Shown in pieces: positions 41,943 to 49,871 of a DNA stretch of 64,000 nucleotides; within the stretch, counting starts at the first letter, position 1, and the number at the start of each line of letters is the position of its first letter. The translations under genes were made by a program, and so were the position numbers. Source of the stretch: a bacterium (GTDB taxonomy: Bacteria; Electryoneota; RPQS01); assembly GCA_036504735.1 (NCBI GenBank), contig DASXUQ010000002.1:248001-312000 (forward strand), written 5' to 3'. Under the pieces are notes generated by a model that was not told the DNA's origin, ran no database searches, and was given only the letters and a program-made list of their open reading frames with translations.

Positions 41943-42692
41943 TTATAAAACTTTCGCTTCTTCCTTCAGCTTCTTGATCAGCACCGGCACCGCTTCCACA
42001 CCCTTGCCCACAATTTCGCCCGGCTTGCGCGGCGGACGCGTTTCGATGGAAAGCACCTCCACCTGCACGTCCACGGCAGGCGCGGCCACTTCGTCCAGTG
42101 GCTTCTTCTTGGCCGCCATGATTCCCTTGAGGGATGCATAGCGCGGCTCATTCAGTCCCTTCTGACAGGCTACCAGACAGGGCAGCGGCGCTTCCACCAC
42201 CTCCACTCCGCCTTCCACTTCACGCTCGCAGATCACCTTGCCGTCCGCGCGGTCCAGCTTGGTCACCACCGAAATCGACGGGATGTCCAGCAGTTCGGCC
42301 ACCATCACGCCCACTCCGGCGTTGTCATGGTCAATCGCCTGCTTGCCGCACAGAATCAGATCGTAGCTCATCCCCTTCACCACCTCGGCCAGCACCTTGG
42401 CCGTGGCCAGAGCGTCGAAGCCCGCATTGCCCTTGATATGCACCGCGCGATCCACCCCCATCGCCAGGGCCGTGCGCAGCACCTTGGGCACATCATCGCC
42501 GCCGAAACTCACCGCCGCCACCTCGCCCGCCCCGTCCGCGTCGCGCAGCTTTAAGGCTTCTTCCACCGCATACTCGTCGTAAGGATTCAAAATCCAACTG
42601 ATGCCGTCCAGCGCCACGGACTTGCCGTCGGCCGCCGGTTTGATGGTGGCCTCACTGTCCGCCACCGCCTTCAGAAGCAAGAGAATGTTCAT
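41943..42692 (-). CDS. etfB: Electron transfer flavoprotein beta subunit
   Basis: 249 residues. MNILLLLKAVADSEATIKP, NPYDEYAVEEALKLRD and AMGVDRAVHIKGNAG fit EtfB. DLILCGKQAIDHDNAGVGVMVAELLDIPSIS carries the conserved nucleotide (AMP or bifurcating FAD) site signature, and the C-terminal arm wraps EtfA. GGAAGAACCG precedes the ATG. It partners EtfA at 37553-38515. Separation of the two genes by about 3.4 kb is unusual, because etfBA is normally contiguous. Confidence 0.95.
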   Translation of the reverse strand: MNILLLLKAVADSEATIKPAADGKSVALDGISWILNPYDEYAVEEALKLRDADGAGEVAAVSFGGDDVPKVLRTALAMGVDRAVHIKGNAGFDALATAKVLAEVVKGMSYDLILCGKQAIDHDNAGVGVMVAELLDIPSISVVTKLDRADGKVICEREVEGGVEVVEAPLPCLVACQKGLNEPRYASLKGIMAAKKKPLDEVAAPAVDVQVEVLSIETRPPRKPGEIVGKGVEAVPVLIKKLKEEAKVL

Positions 42693-42745
42693 CGGTTCTT
42701 CCTATATGCCATTTGAAAAAAATGTCGAAATCAAAAATCTGGACT

Positions 42746-42947
42746 TGTGGCCGCGCGATTCATCGCGCTGATGGGGACAGGCGCTCCGCCTGTCCGTCGG
42801 AGGGGCGGATCTCAGATCCGCCCGCGTAACATCCATCATCCGGCAGGCGGGCACGACATGTCGTGCCCCTACGGCAGATTCCATCATCTTGGGACCGCGC
42901 GGTCCCCCCGCCGAAGGCGGCCCCGGGTGCAGGCCTCAGGCCTGCAG
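42746..42947. repeat. Mosaic of palindromic spacer modules, copy 2
   Basis: A row of palindromes: CGCGCGATTCATCGCGC, GACAGGCGCTCCGCCTGTC, GGGCGGATCTCAGATCCGCC, GGGCACGACATGTCGTGCCC, GGGACCGCGCGGTCCC, CCGCCGAAGGCGG, GCAGGCCTCAGGCCTGC. The right half matches 34733-34847 in order. The last palindrome overlaps the 3' end of the CPBP gene. Confidence 0.8.
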
Positions 42948-44564
42948 AATTTCAAGCTGCGCAGGCTTGGGCTTGGTGCGGTCCCAGGCAATGATCAGAA
43001 TGATCATCACCATGCCGGTCAGCAGACCAATGCCGAAATGGTTTCCAAAGCCCGTCCACACCAGCACCAGCCCGGCATAGCCGCCCAGCACCAGAAAGTG
43101 GAACAGCATCGCGCCGATAATCCCCACTCGCAGCATCAGCCAGCCCGCAATCAGTCCCCAGCCGATATAGAACAGCCCGCCGATGGTCAGAAACTGGTTA
43201 ATATCATAGCCCGCAAAGAAGGCCGCGGCACAGGCGGATAGAGGGATGGCCAGTACCGGCAGCCGCAGCCAGAACAAAAACAGCGTGAACAGCCACAGGC
43301 GGTACAGGCATTCGTCCCAGGCCATATCCAATCCGATCTGCACCGGCAGAGCCAGTCCGGGCATGGGTGAGGAAAAGGCTCCGGCAATCAGGCTGGGCAC
43401 CTTGCCGCACAGCCCCACCGGCCCCAGATAGTGCATCGCCGCCGCTTCGTAAACCAGCACCACCGCCGCCGCGGGGAAGGCCCACCGTGCCGCCTGTGCC
43501 CAAGCCGCGCGCCAGTCGCGGATCCCCGGCGCCAGCCGTGAAAGCGTCGTCGAACCGCGGAAGACATCCCGGGAGAGAGCTTCTCCCGTCGCCACAATCA
43601 GCCCCATCATCAGCCCGCTCTGCAAGGCATCCACCACCGCGCTCAGAGCCACCCTCGACAAATACCCCGTCAGAGAGTCCTCTGCCGGCATCAAGATTAC
43701 CGACTGGGCAAAGGTCAAGCCGCGCCAGGCCAATGTCAGCAAAAAGACAATTCCGCCCCACATTCCCGCGCTGCGCAGCACCAGCGGTGTCCGGTGATAG
43801 TGCATCATCAGAAACACGCCGCCCAAAATCAGCGCAAAGCCCAACAGCCGTCCCGAGCGCGACGTGCGGTGGGGAAGAGTCTTGACTGTGCCGGGTGGCG
43901 GTTGAAAATGCAGATCACTGATGGTCTCACCCGCCAGTGTCACCTTCAGGGAGCCGCTCGAGTCCACGGCCTCCGGCCAGGCAAAGGCAAAGGTCCAGTC
44001 ATTGCGCTGCGGCATGAACACCAGGGTGTCCGAGAGCGGCCTCAGCTTGTAGGAAGGAATCCCGAGGTCCGTCGCCAGCTTCTCGACGGCCAGCCGGAAG
44101 GCCGGCACATACTCCAGCCGCGCACCGGGCTCATCATCGAGCTGTTCGCGCTGCACTCGGTAGATCTGCCCGCTGGGAGCCACCGCCACCGTCCAGCCAT
44201 CGACTGTGCCCTTGCGGAAAAACCGCAATAAATACCCCACCGCCGGATCCACGCCAAACCGCAGAGCCTGCCCCTCGCGCGCCGCCCATATACCCTCCCG
44301 TCGCCGCTCCACGGCTCGAATCAGGGTATAGTGCTCAAGGTCCGCGCCCTGCTTGACCAGAAAGCTCTCGGCGATGCTCTGGGCTTCGTCGATCCGCAAC
44401 CAGCCCAGATGCCACGGCTTCGCCCAATGCCACACCGCCCACAGCGCCGCCAGAAATACCAGCAGCCGCAGCAGCACGCTACGGGTCAGATAATGCGCCG
44501 CCGCCCCAAACAACCGTTTCGGTTCAGCCAGCGCGCGTAGTCGGTATGGTCTCAAATAAGTCAC
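42936..44564 (-). CDS. CPBP-family (CAAX-like) intramembrane protein
   Basis: 542 residues. There is one N-terminal membrane segment, a soluble extracytoplasmic part (about 60-230, with YLLRFFRKGTVDGWTVAVAP) and then about eight membrane segments. The CPBP/Abi motif 1 appears as WDECLYRLWLF (DExxxR where EExxxR is usual), followed by the motif 2 and 3 type segments near the C-terminus (FLTIGGLFYIGWGLIAGWLM, GIIGAMLFHFLVLGG) with the expected His. The family includes Rce1-like proteases and bacteriocin-immunity proteins. The large extra N-terminal domain is unusual. It starts with GTG. The gene is leftward with etfB downstream past a repeat mosaic. Confidence 0.75.
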   Translation of the reverse strand: MTYLRPYRLRALAEPKRLFGAAAHYLTRSVLLRLLVFLAALWAVWHWAKPWHLGWLRIDEAQSIAESFLVKQGADLEHYTLIRAVERRREGIWAAREGQALRFGVDPAVGYLLRFFRKGTVDGWTVAVAPSGQIYRVQREQLDDEPGARLEYVPAFRLAVEKLATDLGIPSYKLRPLSDTLVFMPQRNDWTFAFAWPEAVDSSGSLKVTLAGETISDLHFQPPPGTVKTLPHRTSRSGRLLGFALILGGVFLMMHYHRTPLVLRSAGMWGGIVFLLTLAWRGLTFAQSVILMPAEDSLTGYLSRVALSAVVDALQSGLMMGLIVATGEALSRDVFRGSTTLSRLAPGIRDWRAAWAQAARWAFPAAAVVLVYEAAAMHYLGPVGLCGKVPSLIAGAFSSPMPGLALPVQIGLDMAWDECLYRLWLFTLFLFWLRLPVLAIPLSACAAAFFAGYDINQFLTIGGLFYIGWGLIAGWLMLRVGIIGAMLFHFLVLGGYAGLVLVWTGFGNHFGIGLLTGMVMIILIIAWDRTKPKPAQLEILQA

Positions 44565-44601
44565 AATCTCTGAAGAAAAATCTGAAATGCTGCCTCTGTC
44601 T

Positions 44602-44674
44602 TCCCCCCGTTCACGGGGGGATCAAGGGGGGTCGGGTCTCCCCCCTTAGAATAAGGGGGGACTAAGGGGGGTCT
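44602..44674. repeat. C-run/G-run spacer module, copy A
   Basis: Two consecutive hairpins: CCCCCCGTTCACGGGGGGAT followed by CAAGGGGGGTC, then CCCCCCTTAGAATAAGGGGG and GACTAAGGGGGGTC. Nearly identical to 48091-48163. Confidence 0.8.
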
Positions 44675-44679
44675 CTTCT

Positions 44680-44707
44680 TTCAGCGTTTCATTTCAGCCT
44701 TTCAGCA
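44680..44707. repeat. Iterated CTGAAA motif after the Sua5-gene stop
   Basis: Minus strand GCTGAAAGGCTGAAATGAAA, then CGCTGAAAG, starting seven bases after the stop codon. Confidence 0.65.
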
Positions 44708-44713
44708 TTTTCC

Positions 44714-45328
44714 CTAAGCTCCTATCAACGCCACGTCGCCCTTGCCCTCGCGCAGAATCACCGGATTATCCGAATCCGTCAGGTCCACCACCGTCGAATG
44801 TTCCGGCAGCAGAATTCCTGAGTCCAGTACCACCGCCAAATCATGCCGCCACTCGTTCTCGATCTCTTCCGGATCGGTCATCAATTCGCCGTCGCGGCTC
44901 GTCACACTGGTCGACAGAATCGGCCGTCCAAACTCTTTCAGAAGCGCGCGGCACACCGGATGATCCGGCACGCGAATTCCCACGGTCTGCTGCTTGGTCA
45001 GCAGCATCCGCGGCACTTCACGGCTCGCCGGCAGAATAAAGGTGAACGGCCCCGGCAGTGCGCGCTTCATTACCTTGTATGCCGGAGTATCCACATGCGC
45101 ATATTTCGAAATGTCCGACAGGTCCGCACATAAAAAGGACAGAGCATGGTACTTGGAATAGCCCTTCAGTGCCAGAGCCCTCTCCATCGCCTGCTTGCTG
45201 TGAATATCGCATCCCAAACCGTAGACCGTGTCCGTCGCATACGCAATTAATTCTCCCGATTCCAGAGCGTCAATCGCCAGCCGGATATGCCGGATGTTCG
45301 GGTTGTCCGGATGAGTTTTTAGAATCAT
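44714..45328 (-). CDS. Sua5/YciO/YrdC family protein
   Basis: 204 residues of a single YrdC domain. GELIAYATDTVYGLGCDIHS contains the conserved PTDTVYGL-like nucleotide motif, and KYHALSFLCADLSDISKYA and GIRVPDHPVCRALLKEFGRPILSTS follow. TsaC/YrdC makes threonylcarbamoyl-AMP for the t6A37 modification of tRNA; YciO paralogues have an uncertain role. The YATDTVYG variant (Ala for Pro) is often seen in the YciO branch, so the paralogue is possible. The gene stands alone. Confidence 0.85.
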   Translation of the reverse strand: MILKTHPDNPNIRHIRLAIDALESGELIAYATDTVYGLGCDIHSKQAMERALALKGYSKYHALSFLCADLSDISKYAHVDTPAYKVMKRALPGPFTFILPASREVPRMLLTKQQTVGIRVPDHPVCRALLKEFGRPILSTSVTSRDGELMTDPEEIENEWRHDLAVVLDSGILLPEHSTVVDLTDSDNPVILREGKGDVALIGA

Positions 45329-45525
45329 AAATGGTTTCTCCTTTCACCGCACATAACTTCAAAAGCACAGGGATAGAGGCTGATCTTCGACCGGCCCGCG
45401 CCGTACAAATCGGGACCTTCAGGGGCACCTCGCCCCACCAGCATCGTCGACCCGGCCCGGTCCCCCTAAAAGTATCAAAATACTCGAAATAATCCTTAAC
45501 CGCAACTCCTCGCCCCCAAAAACAA

Positions 45526-45557
45526 GAAGACCCGGAGTCTGCGGACCCCGGGTCTTC
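45526..45557 (-). terminator. Terminator after the M23 peptidase gene
   Basis: A 10-bp perfect stem GAAGACCCGG/CCGGGTCTTC with a 12-nt loop; leftward it runs into TTGTTTTTGG. Confidence 0.8.
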
Positions 45558-45576
45558 GGAAATTCTGTAAAAACCG

Positions 45577-46506
45577 CTATTGATGCTTGGCTGCGGTCGG
45601 CAGACCCGCCACATCCTCGAAGAAATAGTCGGTCGGATCCACGGGACGGCCGTTCAACCGGACTTCATAATGGCAGTGCGGTGCCGTCGAGCGGCCCGTC
45701 GAGCCTACCTGGCCGATATCCTGTCCCTTATTGACATACTGTCCTTCGCGGACTTCAATCTTGGACATATGGCCATAAGCCGTCTGGTAGCCAAAACCGT
45801 GGTCAATCACTACAAACTGGCCGTAACTCGAGTAGTATCCCGCATAAATCACCTGGCCGGCAGCCGTCGCCATGATCTCGGTGCCGCGCTCCTTGGGAAT
45901 GTCCACACCGGCGTGGCTTTCTACCCGCTTGGTGAAGGGATCCCAGCGCACTCCGAAACCGGAGGAAATATAGCCGCCATCCACAGGCCGAAGGGTCGGC
46001 GTGTGCTCCAGCAGATCAGCATTAACGGTCAGTTTATGATGAATCTCTTCAAAACTCGTGCGCTGGAAATCAATTTCCCGCTCGATTTCATCCAAGGTCC
46101 AACGGGCATTGGCGATTCCCGGCAGATCCGCGTCTACGGGAGCTTCCATCGGAGCGCCGCCGATACCCAGCTTCTTGGAATCATCGTCGATGGACGGAAG
46201 ATCCGCCATCATACGCAAAAGCTTGTCCGTCTCACCCAGGACTGACAACTGCTGGCTGACACCCGCCATGCGGGTCTGCAAAACGTTGACCTGGGCCTTG
46301 AGTTGACGATTTTCTTGTTGCAAGGAATCACTCTCGCGCGAGTTCAAAAGAAAACTCGCCAGCAACCCTGCCACCACATTGGTGGCCAAAAAGCAAACCG
46401 CAAGCCCGAGCAAAGCTGCCCGTACCTTGCGGTGCGTCAGAGTAACCTCGACCTTTTTCGTTAGGTCATGCGAGAGGTAAATCAGTTTAAACCTGCGTTG
46501 CGGCAT
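45577..46506 (-). CDS. M23-family peptidase with membrane anchor and coiled coil
   Basis: About 309 residues from the ATG at 46506, chosen because CCAGGAG precedes it; an in-frame GTG at 46539 lacks a site. A basic N-terminus and one membrane segment (LLGLAVCFLATNVVAGLLASFLL) are followed by a coiled coil (SLQQENRQLKAQVNVLQTRM). The C-terminal LytM/M23 domain has zinc ligands in HAGVDIPKERGTEI and APHCHYEVRL, and a GYQTAYGHMS segment. It is likely a peptidoglycan endopeptidase acting at division or growth, or a regulatory homologue. A good sigma-70-type promoter lies about 150 bases upstream, and a terminator follows. Confidence 0.92.
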   Translation of the reverse strand: MPQRRFKLIYLSHDLTKKVEVTLTHRKVRAALLGLAVCFLATNVVAGLLASFLLNSRESDSLQQENRQLKAQVNVLQTRMAGVSQQLSVLGETDKLLRMMADLPSIDDDSKKLGIGGAPMEAPVDADLPGIANARWTLDEIEREIDFQRTSFEEIHHKLTVNADLLEHTPTLRPVDGGYISSGFGVRWDPFTKRVESHAGVDIPKERGTEIMATAAGQVIYAGYYSSYGQFVVIDHGFGYQTAYGHMSKIEVREGQYVNKGQDIGQVGSTGRSTAPHCHYEVRLNGRPVDPTDYFFEDVAGLPTAAKHQ

Positions 46507-46841
46507 TGACTCCTGGGAGTTAGGGGTGTGCAGTTTCACGATGCCGTTACATGACGTAGGCGGTGAGCGGACTCACCTGACATGCGGCGAAAGAATGCTA
46601 CGGGTCCAACAAGTCCAGAGATTATACGGTTTGCCGGGGCATACCTTCATTGACCCATAGGGAAATTAAAGACTTTTGACCTATTTGTCAAGCCTAAAAG
46701 AAAATTTTATCAAGATATGCCAACATAGATCCGGATTCGCGAGCCCGCCCTCATGTGGACAAATTCTTTAAAGATAGCTATTGTGACTTGTTAAGGAGAC
46801 AAAAGCCTTCTCATATCATGAGAGGCAATACTTGTGCCGAG
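46507..46841. other. AT-rich spacer upstream of the M23 gene
   Basis: About 330 bases. Contains the promoter at 46663-46691 and an untranslated leader of about 150 bases for the M23 gene. Rightward frames here look like chance. Nothing else is seen. Confidence 0.4.
46663..46691 (-). promoter_or_regulatory. Sigma-70-type promoter for the M23 peptidase gene
   Basis: On the minus strand TTGACA (46691-46686), a 17-base spacer and TAATTT (46668-46663). Position and direction fit the leftward M23 gene. A consensus -35 with ideal spacing makes this the best promoter I can see in the window. Confidence 0.6.
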
Positions 46842-47078
46842 TTAGTGGCAGCAGGAACAACCCGCGCTGTGATCGCCGCAATGGCCTTGAGCACAGCAAT
46901 CCGGCATCGCCGCGCCGTCCGTTCCCCGTCCATGAGCGGCAAAAGTGGAAAACAACCGGGTAAAATTCTGCTCCGTGCCACAGGTGCAGGAGACCGGCGG
47001 CTGAGCCTGATCCGTTGTCTGGCCATACACCTCAATCTGGCGTCCGCACTGCTCACAGCGATATTCGTATATCGGCAT
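46842..47078 (-). CDS. FmdB-type zinc-ribbon protein with Cys/His-rich tail
   Basis: 78 residues. MPIYEYRCEQCGRQIEVYG is the classical start of the FmdB/CxxC_CxxC_SSSS family, with the second knuckle in PPVSCTCGT. The C-terminus is unusually rich in Cys and His (PDCCAQGHCGDHSAGCSCCH), suggesting extra metal binding. Family members are putative regulators, originally linked to formamidase operons, and their biochemical role is unclear. The gene starts 11 bases after the OsmC stop, so both are probably one transcript. Confidence 0.85.
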   Translation of the reverse strand: MPIYEYRCEQCGRQIEVYGQTTDQAQPPVSCTCGTEQNFTRLFSTFAAHGRGTDGAAMPDCCAQGHCGDHSAGCSCCH

Positions 47079-47089
47079 TCCAAAAACCC

Positions 47090-47557
47090 TTAGGATGTAA
47101 CGTTTGAGACAAATGTCGGTTCCACAATTACTTCCGCTTTTACCGACAGCGTAATAAAACAGTTGGCGTGGGACTTCTGAATCAGGTTCTCCAGCTTCTC
47201 CCGTTCAATCGGCCCGTCTATCACCATCCGCGGCCTCAAGGTAACCCGCGTCACCCTGAAACGGCGCTCGACAAACTCCAACAGAGCCTCCGGCTTGTCG
47301 TCATAGGACAGTACCGTCACCCTCGACTTGGAGAACACCGCCAGAATTGTCATCAGCATACACGTGCCCACCGCCGCCGCGAACACCTCTTCCGGGTTCG
47401 TCTGTGCAGGATCCTGCATACTGTGCGCCGGCCCGGTGCGTAGTTTCTGCCCGCCCGGAAACACCACCTCGTTCAGCCGGGAGAAGCTCTCGAAGTCCGC
47501 GGTATTGCCTTGCCAGTGAAGCTCACAGACGTGCAAAGATGGGTCCGTGTTCATCAT
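47090..47557 (-). CDS. OsmC/Ohr-family protein
   Basis: 155 residues. RTGPAHSMQDPAQTNPEEVFAAAVGTCMLM contains the conserved first Cys region of OsmC peroxidases (PEELLAAAhAxCxxM); Cys occurs at about residue 67 and NCFITLSVKAEV holds the second, resolving position. These enzymes reduce organic hydroperoxides using dithiol reductants. GAGGAG lies six bases before tandem ATGs. The FmdB-type gene follows in the same direction. Confidence 0.88.
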   Translation of the reverse strand: MMNTDPSLHVCELHWQGNTADFESFSRLNEVVFPGGQKLRTGPAHSMQDPAQTNPEEVFAAAVGTCMLMTILAVFSKSRVTVLSYDDKPEALLEFVERRFRVTRVTLRPRMVIDGPIEREKLENLIQKSHANCFITLSVKAEVIVEPTFVSNVTS

Positions 47558-47719
47558 GCCGGGCTCCTCGCTTATGCCAACACCCTTAAGATACGATAGT
47601 TACATTTAGACCGCGTCCACCGCGCCGATCTGAATATAGAGATCCTTCGGCTTATGTGCAATATGGTTAGGGCAGAGGGTCAGCACCCATCAAAATGTTA
47701 TGGGATAATCCACTACGGC

Positions 47720-47748
47720 TTGCTTTCCCAGCAAGTATTGAGTAATTT
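47720..47748 (+). promoter_or_regulatory. Likely promoter of the HU gene
   Basis: TTGCTT (47720-47725), a 17-base spacer and TAATTT (47743-47748), the same -10 as the M23 promoter. It leaves a leader of about 45 bases before the HU start. Confidence 0.45.
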
Positions 47749-47800
47749 GCAGCAGTTTCGAATTCTTGGAAGAGCATTCAAGACCACCAAGTAATAAAAG

Positions 47801-48073
47801 ATGAACAAAGAAGAATTAGCAACAGCAGTGGCCGCAAAGACGGGCATCACAAAGAAAACAGCCGAAGAAGTCGTGACGGCGATGCTGGATACGATATCCG
47901 ACATCGTCCGTGACGGCGACAAGGTCACCTTAGCCGGCTTCGGCACCTTCGCCCTCGTCGAACGCGCCGCCCGCAAGGGCCGCAACCCCAAGACCGGCCA
48001 GATGATCGAGATCGCCGCCACCAAAGCCCCCCGCTTCACCCCCGGCAAAAAGCTCAAAGAAATGGCCCGCTAA
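47801..48073 (+). CDS. hup: HU-family DNA-binding protein
   Basis: 90 residues, exactly HU length. MNKEELATAVAAKTGITKKTAEEVVTA forms the helical dimerisation part. The family signature GFGTFALVERAARKGRNPKTG includes the Pro intercalating tip region. It is a nucleoid-associated protein that bends and compacts DNA. It is probably expressed from the promoter at 47720-47748. The C-terminal FTPGKKLKEM is typical. This is the only DNA-binding protein I recognise in the window. Confidence 0.95.
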   Translation: MNKEELATAVAAKTGITKKTAEEVVTAMLDTISDIVRDGDKVTLAGFGTFALVERAARKGRNPKTGQMIEIAATKAPRFTPGKKLKEMAR

Positions 48074-48090
48074 CACCGATACCTCCGCTC

Positions 48091-48163
48091 TCCCCCCGTT
48101 CACGGGGGGACCAAGGGGGGTCCGGTCTCCCCCTTAGAATAAGGGGGGACCAAGGGGGGTTCT
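48091..48163. repeat. C-run/G-run spacer module, copy B
   Basis: The same two-hairpin module as 44602-44674 with a few substitutions, ending GGGGGGTTCTGC like the modules at 24146 and 51152. It lies between the HU and YceI genes. Confidence 0.8.
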
Positions 48164-48254
48164 GCTCCTGCCCATCATGGAACCGCAAACTCCCGCCAAG
48201 CGTGTACAACGTGACGATTTGTTCACGTCTTTGATGCTATCCGGGAGGTTTCCT

Positions 48255-48887
48255 TTGCACCGGTTTCTGTTGGCTGTTATCACGCTGGTCGCTCTCAGCG
48301 CGGCGGCGCGGTCGGAAGACAAGCTGTTCCGCACCGTGCCCAGTGATCCGAAGAATGTAATCCAGTTCACCTCCAAGGCTACTCTGGAAACGGTGATTGG
48401 CCGCACGTCCGCCGTCATTGGCCATGTGGCCCTGCGGCTGGACAGTGTGCTCGCCACCCATGATGCCCAGTTCGATGTGGACCTGAACACGCTCGACACC
48501 GGCATCGGCATGCGCAACAATGACATGCGGCGTGATTTTCTGGAGACCGCCAAGTACCCCGCGGCCACCTTCAAGCTCACGCGCTTCATCTCCTCGGACA
48601 AGCCCACCCTTTCCCCCGGTGAGACTGCCCATGCCGTGGCTGAAGGGGATTTCACCGTGCATGGCGTGACCAAGTCTTATCAGATTCCCCTGACCATTAC
48701 CTATGGTAAGGGCGACGCCGCCTCCAAAATGCGCCTCAGCGGCAACACCGGAAATATTCTGGCGGTGGACGGCGAGTGGATTCTCAAACTGGCCGACCAC
48801 AATATTACCCGTCCCCAGATGCTCTTCATGCGCCTCGCCGAAGAGCAGCACGTCGCCATCAGCATCGCCCTCACCGACACGCCCTGA
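48255..48887 (+). CDS. YceI-family periplasmic protein
   Basis: About 210 residues from a TTG start at 48255, preferred because GGGAGG lies six bases upstream and the signal peptide (HRFLLAVITLVALSAAARS) then begins at once; an upstream ATG at 48177 would add 26 charged residues before it. The mature part is a lipocalin-like YceI domain: VIQFTSKATLETVIGRT, DVDLNTLDTGIGMRNNDMR, YPAATFKLTRF, GDFTVHGVTKSYQIPL. The family binds polyprenoid or quinone-like lipids in the periplasm. Role here unknown. Confidence 0.88.
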   Translation: MHRFLLAVITLVALSAAARSEDKLFRTVPSDPKNVIQFTSKATLETVIGRTSAVIGHVALRLDSVLATHDAQFDVDLNTLDTGIGMRNNDMRRDFLETAKYPAATFKLTRFISSDKPTLSPGETAHAVAEGDFTVHGVTKSYQIPLTITYGKGDAASKMRLSGNTGNILAVDGEWILKLADHNITRPQMLFMRLAEEQHVAISIALTDTP

Positions 48888-48981
48888 AAAGAACTTCGCC
48901 GAGCCGGGTTGAGCCGCACAGACCGCTGACATCTACCACGCCCACAACCCGGCCGAAACGTCGCCACTCCCAATCCTGCTG

Positions 48982-49015
48982 AAAAGGACCGCCCAACGCG
49001 GTCTTTTCTGTTTTC
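48982..49015 (+). terminator. Terminator after the YceI gene
   Basis: The stem AAAAGGACCGC/GCGGTCTTTT (one bulged G) with a 5-nt loop is followed by CTGTTTTCC. Confidence 0.7.
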
Positions 49016-49172
49016 CAAGCTCGCGCTTCATTCGGAGTGCTTCAGATCAAGTAAAGGATGGTCCACTTCACGTCGCAAAAACGCGCGGATCTTTTGCTCA
49101 GAGCAGACAGTTTGCAATATGTTTGCCATAATTTGGTGTCCGATCCCAACCATCACGCGTAAGAGGAGAAAC

Positions 49173-49721
49173 ATGAACAGGATTTTGATTCGTATCGCCG
49201 GCGGGCTTCTGACGGTGGCACTTCTCGGCTTTGCCGCTGCCGCCCATGCTCAGGAGAAGAAGAGCCATGAGATGAAGATGGGCGCGCCGTCCATTGTCGG
49301 CACGTGGAAATTTGTCTCCCGCAAGTTGCCCGACGGCACCACCATCACGCCGCCGATGTGCATCGGCCTCCAGACCTTCACCAGGTCCATGCGCAATTTC
49401 AATGTCGGCTGGGTGGACAACACGGGCAAGCATTTCTCCTACTCCGTGATTTCCGACTACAAACTCACCGGCAAGGAATACAGTGAAACCGTCGAGTACA
49501 GTTGCATGGTTGACGAAATCGGCGTCATGAAGGACAAGGCCGCCGGCAGCGGCCCGACCTACATCATGAAAGGCATCACCAAGACCGAACCCGTGACCAT
49601 GGACGGATCCAAAATCACCTTCCAACTGCCCTTCGATCCCCCCAAGGCCGTCTTTGATGGCAACACCATGACCGCCACCCTCGAAGGCGGATTCGTCGAC
49701 ACGTGGGAACGTACGCACTAA
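49173..49721 (+). CDS. Small secreted protein, lipocalin-like, unrecognised
   Basis: About 182 residues from the ATG at 49173 (GAGGAG eight bases upstream). A signal peptide (LIRIAGGLLTVALLGFAAAAHA) precedes a beta-rich mature part with APSIVGTWKFVSRKLPDGT, MVDEIGVMKDKAAGSGPTY and VFDGNTMTATLEGGFVDTWERT. The SIVGTWK start and strand pattern are those of small calycin-like domains, but I cannot name the family. Probably periplasmic. The gene is alone, followed by a hairpin without a T-tract. Confidence 0.75.
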   Translation: MNRILIRIAGGLLTVALLGFAAAAHAQEKKSHEMKMGAPSIVGTWKFVSRKLPDGTTITPPMCIGLQTFTRSMRNFNVGWVDNTGKHFSYSVISDYKLTGKEYSETVEYSCMVDEIGVMKDKAAGSGPTYIMKGITKTEPVTMDGSKITFQLPFDPPKAVFDGNTMTATLEGGFVDTWERTH

Positions 49722-49745
49722 TCGCGCGACGTACTGGCACCAATA

Positions 49746-49777
49746 GCGAAGCCGCAGGATCACTCCCGCGGCTTCGC
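49746..49777 (+). terminator. Hairpin after the small secreted protein gene
   Basis: A 10-bp perfect stem GCGAAGCCGC/GCGGCTTCGC with a 12-nt loop. No T-run follows, so termination is uncertain. Confidence 0.45.
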
Positions 49778-49871
49778 TCCATCCCGTCGTCTCGCTGACT
49801 CTCCCTGCCACCGCTTCCTCTTGGTAGCCGTGCGATTCATCGCGCCCCCCACCCGCCCCCCAGCGCCTACC

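Noticed and set aside
45380-45480. tRNA-like GC-rich stretch downstream of the Sua5 start
   Set aside because: No cloverleaf can be drawn, and no GTTCRANYC block is present.
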